Origin: DATADD01 sp046262355
Lineage (GTDB): Bacteria > Actinomycetota > CADDZG01 > WHSQ01
Direction: 5' to 3'
Assembly: GCA_046262355.1 (NCBI GenBank)
Contig: JBHEMX010000051.1
Coordinates: 6,331 to 70,330 of the forward strand
Length of the DNA stretch: 64,000 nucleotides
The notes beneath the pieces were generated by a model, which saw nothing but the letters and a program-made list of their open reading frames with translations, was not told where the DNA came from and did no database searches. Numbering within the stretch: position 1 is the first letter of the stretch; each line of letters opens with the position of its first letter. Positions 17,761-25,273 of the stretch are shown piece by piece. The translations under genes were made by a program, and so were the position numbers.

Positions 17761-19290
17761 ATGGTGACCGACGAGAACGAGACCATCACCGCCGAGAGCA
17801 AGGAAGCCGGCCCCGATCGCCTCGAAGAAGAGACCGATTGGATGCGAGAGCTGGCCGTACATTACGAACAGCTACGGCGCGCATACCCTGGGGATGATCT
17901 GTGCATCGTCTTCGATATCGACGGCACGATCCTCGATCTTCGCCATCTCGTGGTCCATGCTCTGCTCTCCTACGACAGAGAGCATGGCACCGACTACTTC
18001 CGGGGGCTGGGCGTAGAAGACATAGGCGTGCACGAGAGTCGCATCGATCAGTTCCTCGCCGGCTTGACGCTGCCGGCTCCCGTACGGGAAGACATCCTGA
18101 CCTGGTACGCCAAGAGCCTCTGGAGCCCCGAGGCGATCCTGGCGGGAAGTCAGCCCTACACCGGAGTGTTGTCCGTTATCCGATGGTTCCAGCTTCAACC
18201 GGCCACACATGTCGCCCTGAACACGGGCCGTCCGGAGGAGTTGCGGCAGCTGACGTTGCGCTCGCTCAACGCCGTCGGCCGCGAACATAGGGTGATGTTC
18301 GCGGATGACCTGCTGTGGATGAATCCCAGAGGCTGGGATCACGTTCTCGAATCGAAGGTTGAGGGTCTGCGTGCGCTCGAGGCGCGCAACCTCCGGCTGG
18401 TTGCCGTGATCGACAATGAGCCGGCCAACATCCGCGTCATGGCGGAGTCCGACGCCACCGGAGAGATCCTGTTCCTCCACGCGGACACCATCTTCGAATC
18501 CCAGCGTGAGCCGACGCCGCGAACGGTGACGGGCAAAACCTACGGTTTGGCCGGCCTCGTGTCCGAGCGAGACCTCAGCGAGCGCGTCCAGTTCATCTGG
18601 CATGGGATCAACGACGCCGCGAATCAGCGTCAGTTCTTGTCCTCGGGGATCCACTGGGCGGAATGCGACGTTCGAGTAGATCCTCTCGGCCGCCTGGTCT
18701 TGCGCCACGACTCGTTCCAAGAGACGCCGTGGACTCGGGCGGAGCATCCCTTTCTCCTCGAAGAGTGTCTGGGTGCACTCAGAAAGCATGATCGCGGGGT
18801 CGTGCTCGACATCAAAGAGGGAGACGATGTGCCCGAGCGCGTCCTCGCCACCGTGGCCTCGGTGGGCTTCGACGATTCCGAGCTCTGCTTCCTCGGATCG
18901 ATCGAAACCCTCGGAGAGGAGGGCATGCGGCAGATCGCGCAGACGAGACCAGGCGCCACGCTGTCTTTCATGGCCGACTTCGTGGGACCACTTCTTCTGG
19001 CCGTGCCCACGCTGGCGAGACAGGTTCTCGATACGCTGCGAGAATGGGGCGTCAATCGCGTCGCCGTCGATTGGAGAACGACAACGCGCAAGCTCGACGT
19101 CCTCGACCGCTTTGAGGAGCAAGGATGGGACGTCAACGTGCACGGCGTGCCGGATCTAGAGTCGTTCCTCGAAGCAGCCTTGCTTCTCCCGAGCGCGGTC
19201 ACTGCCGACTTCAACTTCCCCGATTGGCATTACTACGGTCGCGGCTCCGGCCAACGTCGCGCGTACCACCGCTACAAGCTCATCGGGTAA
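17761..19290 (+). CDS. Fusion protein: HAD-family hydrolase plus FAM151/GDPD-like TIM-barrel domain
   Basis: A 509-residue two-domain cytoplasmic protein. Residues 45-240 form a HAD phosphatase: motif I VFDIDGTILD, motif II LNTGRP, a lysine in ESKVEGL and motif IV AVIDNEPANI. Residues 275-505 resemble the FAM151/menorin and glycerophosphodiester phosphodiesterase barrel: FIWHGINDAANQ, HWAECDVRVD, LVLRHDSF and GVVLDIKEGD. The pairing suggests a phosphodiester is cut and the phosphomonoester removed by one chain, which is inference. ATG 17761 has an AAGGAGG ribosome binding site with suitable spacing. The 226-bp region upstream holds no convincing gene. Confidence 0.72.
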   Translation: MVTDENETITAESKEAGPDRLEEETDWMRELAVHYEQLRRAYPGDDLCIVFDIDGTILDLRHLVVHALLSYDREHGTDYFRGLGVEDIGVHESRIDQFLAGLTLPAPVREDILTWYAKSLWSPEAILAGSQPYTGVLSVIRWFQLQPATHVALNTGRPEELRQLTLRSLNAVGREHRVMFADDLLWMNPRGWDHVLESKVEGLRALEARNLRLVAVIDNEPANIRVMAESDATGEILFLHADTIFESQREPTPRTVTGKTYGLAGLVSERDLSERVQFIWHGINDAANQRQFLSSGIHWAECDVRVDPLGRLVLRHDSFQETPWTRAEHPFLLEECLGALRKHDRGVVLDIKEGDDVPERVLATVASVGFDDSELCFLGSIETLGEEGMRQIAQTRPGATLSFMADFVGPLLLAVPTLARQVLDTLREWGVNRVAVDWRTTTRKLDVLDRFEEQGWDVNVHGVPDLESFLEAALLLPSAVTADFNFPDWHYYGRGSGQRRAYHRYKLIG

Positions 19291-19331
19291 GTCGGAGCCG
19301 TGCTATTCGGGCGCGACGGTAGGTTCCGCCG

Positions 19332-19727
19332 GTGCCGCAGCTTCACGCGGTCATGACCACCGCTTCGACGTTCTCGAGCCGACGGCTACCGAGCCTCGCG
19401 CACGAAACCCATCATGCGTCGGCGAACAGTACGGCTTGGATCGGCGGAAGGCCGTTCGCAGCCTCGTGCCACTCGCGTCCCGGCGTGGCGCGACGTGGCG
19501 AGGCCGGCGGCGGTCGAGGCGAGCATCACGCCCGGAGCTGCAGCGACCGTGATCACCTCGTGAATGTCGCAGTGGATGTCGATCGGTGCCCGCCAGAAGG
19601 CCGCCGTCCACTGCCAAGAGGCAGTTGTGGATCCAAGGGCGTTCACGTGCTCGCCCTCCAGCGTCACCCGGCGCCGGCGCCCGAATACGTGCAACCCGTC
19701 GGCCGTTGCAGCTACCACTGCGCTCAC
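19332..19727 (-). pseudogene. Decayed beta-propeller (sialidase/WD40-like) gene remnant
   Basis: GTG at 19727, with GGTGAGG upstream, opens a frame reading SAVVAATADGLHVFG, GEHVNALG and VAAAPGVMLASTAAGL, which resembles the first blades of actinobacterial BNR/WD40-like repeat proteins (exo-alpha-sialidase or photosystem-stability-like annotation). After about 75 residues the frame degenerates: fragments such as SRRLENVEA appear in another frame and no complete propeller follows. The rest of the 600-bp region between 19290 and 19890 holds no other credible gene. It is read as a truncated, frameshifted relic. Family recall is approximate. Confidence 0.4.
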
Positions 19728-19889
19728 ATCCTCACCTCATGCGCCAGAATACGGTTCGTAGGCGACCCGCGACATCCGCAAACCGTTGAGGCGCGTCGCC
19801 GGGGATCCCGGCGGACCTGTCGCCACATCACGGTCGCCGGCGCGCGTGATGCATAGTTAGGGCTTCAAGCGAGACGAGCGGGAGGCATC

Positions 19890-20783
19890 ATGGAGAAGCG
19901 AAGGTTGGGTCGCCTCGGTCACATGAGTAGCGTGCTGATCTTCGGAGGAGCCTCTCTGGCCGACGTCGAGAGGGCCGAGGCAGACAGATCGATCGCGCTG
20001 GCGCTCGAGAGCGGCATCAACCACTTCGACACCTCCGACGACTACGGAGACTCCGAGATACATCTCGGCAGATGGATGCCACGGATCCGCAGCGAGGTCT
20101 TTCTCTCCACGAAGACCACGGAACGTGACGCGCCGGACGCCGCTCGAACGATCCGTCGCTCGCTCGAGCGACTACAGGTGAACGAGATCGACCTTCTACA
20201 GATCCACGCGATCGGGGACCTCGAAGAGCTGGACCGAGTCACGCGCTCGGGAGGAGCCTTGGAGGCCGCGATCGCGGCCCGCGACGAAGGACTGGTGAAA
20301 GGCATCGGGATCACCGGGCACGGCGTACACGTCACCGCCACCCATCTCGAAGCTCTCAGGCGCTTTCCCTTCGACACCATCCTTACCCCCTACAGCTGGC
20401 GGCTGTGGCAGGAACAGAGCTTCCGCCGCGACTTCGAGGCGCTGTGCGCCGAGGTGCGGACCGCGGACGTCGGGATGATGCTGATCAAGTACATGGCCCG
20501 CAACCTGTGGAGGGACAACGAGGATCCTCGCTACGCCACCTGGTACGAGCCGCTCGAGGAACAGCGTCTGATCGATGCCGCCGTGGCCTTCGCGCTCCGG
20601 CGCCAAGAGGCAACGGGGATCTGCACCGCGGGCGATGTGCGTCTGCTCCCGAAGGTGATCGAGGCCCGGCATCGCGTCGACTCCATGACCATGGCAGACA
20701 TCGATGCCACCTTGTCGACCGTCGAGGAGCTCGAGTCGCCGTTCGTGCCCTCGGCGGGACGCTCGACGCCAGAATGGCTGTGA
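19890..20783 (+). CDS. Aldo/keto reductase family protein
   Basis: A 297-residue NADPH-dependent oxidoreductase of the aldo/keto reductase fold. The catalytic tetrad is visible: Asp47 and Tyr52 in HFDTSDDYGDSE, Lys75 in LSTKTTERD and His106 in LLQIHAIGD. The C-terminal part differs from typical members (YMARNLWRDNEDPRY, then ATGICTAGDVRLLPK), as in the oxidoreductases of the YakC-like divergent group. ATG 19890 follows GGGAGG. The hypothetical gene at 20817 follows 33 bp downstream and is likely cotranscribed. Substrate unknown. Confidence 0.85.
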   Translation: MEKRRLGRLGHMSSVLIFGGASLADVERAEADRSIALALESGINHFDTSDDYGDSEIHLGRWMPRIRSEVFLSTKTTERDAPDAARTIRRSLERLQVNEIDLLQIHAIGDLEELDRVTRSGGALEAAIAARDEGLVKGIGITGHGVHVTATHLEALRRFPFDTILTPYSWRLWQEQSFRRDFEALCAEVRTADVGMMLIKYMARNLWRDNEDPRYATWYEPLEEQRLIDAAVAFALRRQEATGICTAGDVRLLPKVIEARHRVDSMTMADIDATLSTVEELESPFVPSAGRSTPEWL

Positions 20784-20816
20784 TCGCCTAGGCGACGCGA
20801 AGCCTCGGGACCGGCC

Positions 20817-21332
20817 GTGACGCCCTCGGAGCTCAACGAGATGTTCGCCTCGGGGGCGGTTCCGAGGCCGATGCCGGACGGGTTCCTGTCGGGTCGCGTC
20901 GAGTCCTTCACGATGAACGACGTCGCCGACCCGCTCTTCCGTGGCATCGCGCGCCTCTATATGCCGTGGATCGGAAAGACCTTCGACGCAGCTTCGTCGC
21001 GCGGCGTGAACGTCCTCGCAAGGTCCGCACAGCTTCCGATGAGGTTGGCGTGGCCGTCGTATCTGCCGCAGCGGATCCTCGCCGATCGCATCGAGGCCTT
21101 TCCCTTCACGATGCGCGTTGCTCCCGGAACGCTCGACCCCGATGTCGAGGTGCTCCAGGTCGACTACGACCTCGAAGCCAACCCCAGCTTCATCGTGCGT
21201 CGCATCCTCGACGAGTTCGTACAGGTCGACGACACGCTGTACCTCGGCAAGGTGCTGCTGCGGTGGCGCTCTACGTTCCACCCTCTAGGGTTCGTCTCCC
21301 TCGCGACGGCGGGGCAGGAGACCTCCGGTTAG
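20817..21332 (+). CDS. Conserved hypothetical protein
   Basis: A 171-residue protein from GTG 20817 that I do not assign to a known enzyme. It opens with a Met/Pro-rich stretch (ASGAVPRPMPDGFLSGR), followed by YMPWIGKTFD, then a beta-rich part ending LEANPSFIVRRILDEF and LYLGKVLLRWR. The pattern of a GRV...W.GKxF block followed by strands recalls DUF4334-like or lipid-binding barrels, but the match is weak. It has no signal peptide. It lies 33 bp after the aldo/keto reductase gene, and its stop is 181 bp from the left end of the mobile element. Confidence 0.6.
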   Translation: MTPSELNEMFASGAVPRPMPDGFLSGRVESFTMNDVADPLFRGIARLYMPWIGKTFDAASSRGVNVLARSAQLPMRLAWPSYLPQRILADRIEAFPFTMRVAPGTLDPDVEVLQVDYDLEANPSFIVRRILDEFVQVDDTLYLGKVLLRWRSTFHPLGFVSLATAGQETSG

Positions 21333-21513
21333 CCGCTCGAGCGGAGCGCCGGCAGGTTGGGCGCTGAGGACCCCTCGGCTCCGCTCCCAGAGGGACGTCC
21401 TCGAGCAGTTGAAAGGTGGACTCGGTGCCCATGGATGGATCAGGGAGACTCGGGGAAGGGAGAACATGTCGCTTCCACCGGTCCGGTTCCCTCAAGTTGA
21501 CTAGTAATAAAGA

Positions 21514-21539
21514 GGGAACTATCCCTTTGAGGGCAGTAC
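21514..21539 (+). repeat. Left terminal inverted repeat of the IS1595-type element
   Basis: 26 bp beginning GGGAACTATCCC and ending GGCAGTAC; the reverse complement of 25173-25198 differs at two positions only. Confidence 0.85.
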
Positions 21540-21613
21540 GGGATCTTCGAACGACAGCCGCGTAATATGGGGGGGTGGTGTTGGACTGTTGGGGTGTGGT
21601 ACCGTCGTCAATC

Positions 21614-22009
21614 ATGGAGATTGAGGAAGCCCTTCGGGCGGCACAGGCAGAGTTAGCAAAAGCCCAAGAAGCTGTAGAGCGCATCCCCGCTCTCGAAGCT
21701 GAGGTCAAGGGACTCCGGCTGGCGTTGGCTCGGAATGGCGGGCCAGCGTTCGACTGGTCCCCCGATCACGATGAACCGACATCGCCGATAGAGGCGTGGG
21801 ATTCGATGTCGCGAGGAAAAGCGATCTTGCGACTGTTGGGAGATACAGAAGAACCGATGTCCCCCGCCGATATCTCAGATCAATTAGCCAAGCTGGGGCG
21901 GCCGAACGACTCGCCTCACTACGTCTCCGCCGTTCTTTCTCGGCTCAAGAAGACGGGAAAGGTCAAATCGGGAGGTTACGGAAAGTGGAAGGTGGTGGTC
22001 GGTGAGTAG
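21614..22009 (+). CDS. Passenger protein with coiled coil and winged-helix-like domain
   Basis: A 131-residue protein. Residues 1-40 (EIEEALRAAQAELAKAQEAVERI) form a clear coiled coil. After an acidic linker, residues 65-130 (MSRGKAILRLLG, MSPADISDQLAKLG, YVSAVLSRLKKTGKVKSGG) have the rhythm of a winged helix as found in small DNA-binding or restriction-controller proteins. A GTG at 21575 would add 13 residues, but the coiled coil begins at ATG 21614. It is the first gene inside the left end of the element and reads inward, opposite to the transposase. It could regulate the passenger genes; this is inference. Confidence 0.6.
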   Translation: MEIEEALRAAQAELAKAQEAVERIPALEAEVKGLRLALARNGGPAFDWSPDHDEPTSPIEAWDSMSRGKAILRLLGDTEEPMSPADISDQLAKLGRPNDSPHYVSAVLSRLKKTGKVKSGGYGKWKVVVGE

Positions 22010-22061
22010 GCCGGGGACCGCGCTGCAAGTGCTCCTTGCGTAGGTCCGTGACTGTGTCCTC

Positions 22062-22129
22062 GGGGGCGGCTGCTTCTGGGGGGTGTTTTCCTCGCTTGTT
22101 CCAGCAAGCGAACCCCCCAGAGGCGGCCC
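22062..22129. repeat. Large imperfect hairpin inside the mobile element
   Basis: An inner perfect stem TCGCTTG/CAAGCGA (22092-22098 with 22105-22111) around a 6-nt loop is enclosed by CTGGGGGGT paired with ACCCCCCAG, and partly by GGGCGGC with GGCGGCCC. It lies between two passenger genes on the same strand, so it may end one transcript or form a cruciform. There is no T tract. Confidence 0.5.
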
Positions 22130-22229
22130 ATACCGTATGACGCTTACATTCTAAGGCAAGTGGTCGCGAGTAGCAACCAATCCCCCCTCTAGTTAAGCGG
22201 CTGCTTTACAGCCAGAAAGGATCTCTTCT

Positions 22230-22412
22230 TTGAGCGGCACCTTCTACACATACGAAGACAGGAGTGGTTACTACCGTTGGTATTTGAAGGACACAAACGG
22301 TAGGAAGATTGCTGATTCGGGCGAGGGGTACGCATCCCGCTACAACTGCGAGCGGGCCGTGCGGAACGTCATATCGACCTGCCGCGGAAACGTTCAGGTG
22401 GTCAACGGCTAG
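22230..22412 (+). CDS. DUF1508 (YegP-like) family protein
   Basis: A 60-residue protein starting at TTG 22230 after an AAAGGAT ribosome binding site. The repeat signature YEDRSGYYRWYLKDTNG followed by IADSGEGYASRYNCERAV is the single DUF1508 module, as in E. coli YegP. Function is unknown, though such modules occur near regulatory and mobile genes. Its stop abuts that of the convergent zinc-ribbon gene (22413). Codon use is less GC-rich than that of the host genes. Confidence 0.8.
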   Translation: MSGTFYTYEDRSGYYRWYLKDTNGRKIADSGEGYASRYNCERAVRNVISTCRGNVQVVNG

Positions 22413-22613
22413 TTAGGTGGAGGTCTTTTGTAGCCCCAGGCCACAGGAGGCACAGACGACATCGACCGTGAATAGCGGGCGGTTCAGTTCGCCCGCTATT
22501 CCGGTCAGTCGTTCTGAGTAGATGTCACCCTCGACAAGTTCCCCCTTGCAGTCCATGCAACGAAACCCCCAGGGCCACTCTGTGTCATGAACAACATGGT
22601 GCTGACTAATCAT
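22413..22613 (-). CDS. Small protein with two CxxC pairs (zinc-ribbon-like)
   Basis: A 66-residue protein with FRCMDCKGEL in the middle and VVCASCGLGL near the C-terminus; the two CxxC pairs could bind one zinc ion. ATG 22613 has GGAGAG upstream. It is divergent from the 58-residue gene at 22640 with 26 bp between starts, and convergent with the DUF1508 gene. Function unknown; such ribbons often bind nucleic acid or protein partners. Confidence 0.55.
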   Translation of the reverse strand: MISQHHVVHDTEWPWGFRCMDCKGELVEGDIYSERLTGIAGELNRPLFTVDVVCASCGLGLQKTST

Positions 22614-22639
22614 GCTCTCTCCTCACTCGGAGGACTAAT

Positions 22640-22816
22640 ATGGACGATATGCCGAAACAATCAGACGACCTAAGCAGAGAAGACGAGCCCTCTCAGAAGA
22701 CTGAGAAGGGCCTAGAGATTCCCGTCCCAAAGCGAGAGGCTTTTGAGCGGTTCCTTGAAGGGGTCAAGAAGAAATCCCCGACGAAACCGACAAAATCTCC
22801 GCCGAAGGCGACTTAG
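22640..22816 (+). CDS. Small highly charged passenger protein (58 aa)
   Basis: ATG 22640, stop TAG 22814-22816. GGAGGACTAAT just upstream is a good ribosome binding site. The 58 residues are hydrophilic: DDMPKQSDDLSREDEP, then KGLEIPVPKREAFERFLEG and a Lys/Pro/Thr tail (KKKSPTKPTKSPPK). The middle block with its Pro-Val-Pro-Lys turn looks like the conserved core. The stop overlaps that of the convergent methyltransferase gene by 4 bp (TTAG). Function unknown; a small DNA- or protein-binding helper is possible. Confidence 0.5.
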   Translation: MDDMPKQSDDLSREDEPSQKTEKGLEIPVPKREAFERFLEGVKKKSPTKPTKSPPKAT

Positions 22817-24186
22817 CCTCCGTCTCGGTCGCTCTCGACAAGCTGTTCCACTGAAGGGCGGGCATCGGAAGGGCGAGCCTTTGGTAACGGAACATCGGCA
22901 ACAAGCTGACCCGAAGCGGCTGGCGTCACCAGGTCCGAGGTGTCTTTCAGCAGGTCCGCTACTTCGACAAGTTCAATCTCTAGATTCTCTGCCGACTTAA
23001 CTCGGGCCGCTTCTTCGTAGGCACCCTTCGTAAAGCTGAACGCCACGATGTAGCCTTTTGTACGTTTCTCTCGTTTGATGGCTGTCTCGAAGTTGTCTAC
23101 GATGTTGCGGCCGACGCGCTCCGACTGTTTGACCTGGATCGGTTCATGGAGCATGAAGGAATAGCCGTCTATTCCCATATCGCCAGACTTCCTACTGGAA
23201 TGAGTGCCGTTGAATCGCTGAACCACCCAGTTCTGAAACTCGAAGGGTTTGAGAGATCTCAATTGTTCCTCAGTGACCGGCATCCCGACCAACTTGATGT
23301 CCTTGCTGAGAACCCCGGCCTTTTGAAGCCGCCGCTTCATCAATTCCACGGCCGTGGGACTAATGTCTATCCCAACCCATTGACGCCCGAGCCGCTGAGC
23401 CGCAACAAGTGTTGTGCCGCATCCGCAGAATGGATCGAGTACAATTTCCCCTGAGCGGCTTCCGGCCGCGATGATGCGTTCAAGCAACCGTTCTGGCTTC
23501 TGCGTCGGATAGCCACGCCGTTCCGGATCCTTTTGATGAAGGTGGCTGATACCTAGCCACACATCAGCCGGTAGAGCAGGGTCGTCATCGTAATACTTGT
23601 AAACCTTGCCTCCCGATGTGATCGACCGGAAGACTCGCCCGTCCTTATCGACTTCCTTCTTCAAATTGTTCCACTTCGCAAGTTCCTGACCACACTCCTG
23701 ACACTGATTTCTCGGAACAGAGACGGCTTCGGCGTTAAAGGTCCAATTCGGTCCCTTGCTGTACCAGAAGATTGTGTCGTGCTTTCGGGGATAAAAGTTG
23801 GTTGATCGGCCACCGCTGCCGTAATGCCAAACAATTTCATTTCGAAAGCGGTTATCCCCGAATATGTCATCCATCATCACCTTGAGATAATGGCTTGCGT
23901 GCCAGTCGCAGTGCAGATACAGCGACCCGGTGCGCTTCAAGACACGGTGCATCTCCATGACGCGCTCGCGCATCCAGTCAATATAGACGTAGATTCCGCC
24001 CTCCCACCGATCCTCGAATGAACGAATCTCCGCTTCATCTCCCCAGATAACCTCGTAATGGCGATTTGAGAAGAACGGTGGGTCTAGGTAGATAAGGTCG
24101 ATGCATTCAGCCGGAAACTGAGCGAGCCGCTCTAGGTTGTCGTCCCGGTAAATGATGCCGGTTTCGAGATAGCTGACAGGTGGCAC
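22813..24186 (-). CDS. DNA methyltransferase fused to an Mrr-like restriction endonuclease domain
   Basis: A 457-residue bifunctional protein. The methyltransferase has motif IV first (YLDPPFFSNRHY) and the SAM-binding motif I later (VLDPFCGCGTTLVAA), the beta-class order of amino-methyltransferases; a CQECGQE segment sits between. Residues 300-400 have an Mrr-like nuclease core: KPFEFQNWVVQRFNG, then GDMGIDGYSF and PIQVKQSERVG, giving the Asp...Gln-x-Lys signature. The chain could therefore methylate and cut DNA like a compact type II-fusion system, or methylate only. GTG 24186 lies 4 nt after the transposase stop, so the two are cotranscribed. A longer frame to 24252 overlaps transposase coding and is rejected. 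Confidence 0.85.
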   Translation of the reverse strand: MPPVSYLETGIIYRDDNLERLAQFPAECIDLIYLDPPFFSNRHYEVIWGDEAEIRSFEDRWEGGIYVYIDWMRERVMEMHRVLKRTGSLYLHCDWHASHYLKVMMDDIFGDNRFRNEIVWHYGSGGRSTNFYPRKHDTIFWYSKGPNWTFNAEAVSVPRNQCQECGQELAKWNNLKKEVDKDGRVFRSITSGGKVYKYYDDDPALPADVWLGISHLHQKDPERRGYPTQKPERLLERIIAAGSRSGEIVLDPFCGCGTTLVAAQRLGRQWVGIDISPTAVELMKRRLQKAGVLSKDIKLVGMPVTEEQLRSLKPFEFQNWVVQRFNGTHSSRKSGDMGIDGYSFMLHEPIQVKQSERVGRNIVDNFETAIKREKRTKGYIVAFSFTKGAYEEAARVKSAENLEIELVEVADLLKDTSDLVTPAASGQLVADVPLPKARPSDARPSVEQLVESDRDGG

Positions 24187-24190
24187 CTGT

Positions 24191-25150
24191 TTACTGTCCC
24201 GGCGTCTTCTCGATCCGATCCACGAAGGCATTGAACATGCCGCGTCCGCCAACGTCGCGGTTGTTGTAGCGGAAGGCGTACTCGTCTAAGTACGACTGAA
24301 GGTGCTTGGTCGAAACTGAGTGGTAGGTGCCACCGATGCCGCGCTTCAGCAATGAGAAGAAGCCCTCAATGGTGTTCGTGTGAACATCTCCGCTCACCCA
24401 AACCTTCTGGGAATGCGGGATGCGGTGGTGCTGGTAGCCCATCTTGGTTAGGTCGCCGTAGGCGCGGTAGTCGTCGGTGTAGACGATGGACTCGGGAAGC
24501 ACCTTTGTCTCCACGTTGGGAAGCAGCGCCGGTCCACCAGTGCCACCGACGACCTTTGCTGACACCTTCCCGGCCTGTCCTTGACGCGACCGCTGAGCCA
24601 TTCCTAGGACGGGGGTCTTGTCGGTTCCGCGTCCAGCTTGAACACCACGCGCCCTGCTACGTCCAGCGGAACGCCACTTGGCCTGACCACCGACGTAAGC
24701 TTCATCAATCTCGACAGCCCCATCGAAAAGCCCATCGTCCTGAGCGAGCAGGGAGCGAATCTTGTTGAACATGCGCCACGCGGTCTTGTAAGTGACACCA
24801 AGCTCCCGCTCTAGCTGCTTAGCGGATATGCCGCATCGAGTGCTGGCCATGAGGTAGATGCCGTAGAACCAGAGCTTCAGAGACGTAGCGGAACCCTCGA
24901 AGATCGTTCCCTTGAGTGGGTGTTCGTGGTGGCCGCAGTACTGACAGGCATATGAGGGACGTTTGGCCTCGCGATGGTGCTTAGTGACCTTCTTGCAGGT
25001 TGGGCAGTAGATGCCGTCCGGGTACAGCGTCGCGACGAGGTAATCGAGGCACGCAGCGTCGTCGGGGAACTCCTGGTCGAACTCGAAGATCGTGTAGCGA
25101 GACTCCGAGGCGGTCGACCTTCTCGGGGCGTTGCGGTTGGCTTTGGACAT
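24191..25150 (-). CDS. IS1595 family transposase (ISXO2-like DDE domain)
   Basis: A 319-residue transposase. An N-terminal zinc ribbon (YCPTCKKV, YACQYCGH) precedes the ISXO2-like catalytic domain with VEIDEAYVGG, IVYTDDYRAYG and HTNTIEGFFSLLKRG, the Asp-Asp-Asn/Glu set of the IS1595 family. ATG 25150 lies just inside the right terminal repeat. The gene reads inward and is followed after 4 nt by the methyltransferase gene. Full length, with no frameshift and all motifs present, so it looks active. Confidence 0.95.
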   Translation of the reverse strand: MSKANRNAPRRSTASESRYTIFEFDQEFPDDAACLDYLVATLYPDGIYCPTCKKVTKHHREAKRPSYACQYCGHHEHPLKGTIFEGSATSLKLWFYGIYLMASTRCGISAKQLERELGVTYKTAWRMFNKIRSLLAQDDGLFDGAVEIDEAYVGGQAKWRSAGRSRARGVQAGRGTDKTPVLGMAQRSRQGQAGKVSAKVVGGTGGPALLPNVETKVLPESIVYTDDYRAYGDLTKMGYQHHRIPHSQKVWVSGDVHTNTIEGFFSLLKRGIGGTYHSVSTKHLQSYLDEYAFRYNNRDVGGRGMFNAFVDRIEKTPGQ

Positions 25151-25172
25151 GCCATAAGGGTAGCAGATGGCA

Positions 25173-25198
25173 GTACTGCCGTCAAGGGGATAGTTCCC
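25173..25198 (-). repeat. Right terminal inverted repeat of the IS1595-type element
   Basis: 26 bp ending GGGATAGTTCCC on the plus strand; inverted copy of 21514-21539 with two mismatches. It lies 22 bp upstream of the transposase ATG. Confidence 0.85.
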
Positions 25199-25273
25199 AA
25201 TAGAACTAGTTACTCTTCCGGGGCGGACGTCCAGCTAGGCGGCTGGGGGCGCTCTCAGCTCGGGGGGTAATAC

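Larger units (their letters stand above)
21514..25198. mobile_element. IS1595-type transposable element with restriction-modification passenger genes
   Basis: About 3.7 kb bounded by 26-bp terminal inverted repeats (21514-21539 and 25173-25198) that match at 24 of 26 positions, starting GGGAACTATCCC. It holds an ISXO2-like transposase, a DNA methyltransferase fused to an Mrr-like nuclease, and four small genes. Base composition is visibly less GC-rich than either flank. A target duplication is not clean: the bases next to the repeats (AATAAAGA and AATAGAAC) match only in part, while ACTAGTAA at 21500-21507 and ACTAGTTA at 25205-25212 match at 7 of 8 and would make the repeats six bases longer. 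Passenger genes in IS1595 relatives are known as a type; this combination is not one I recognise. Confidence 0.85.

Noticed and set aside
21500..21513. Clean 8-bp target duplication of the IS1595-type element
   Set aside because: Neither candidate pair is identical: AATAAAGA/AATAGAAC match partly and ACTAGTAA/ACTAGTTA match 7 of 8, so the exact insertion site is left open.
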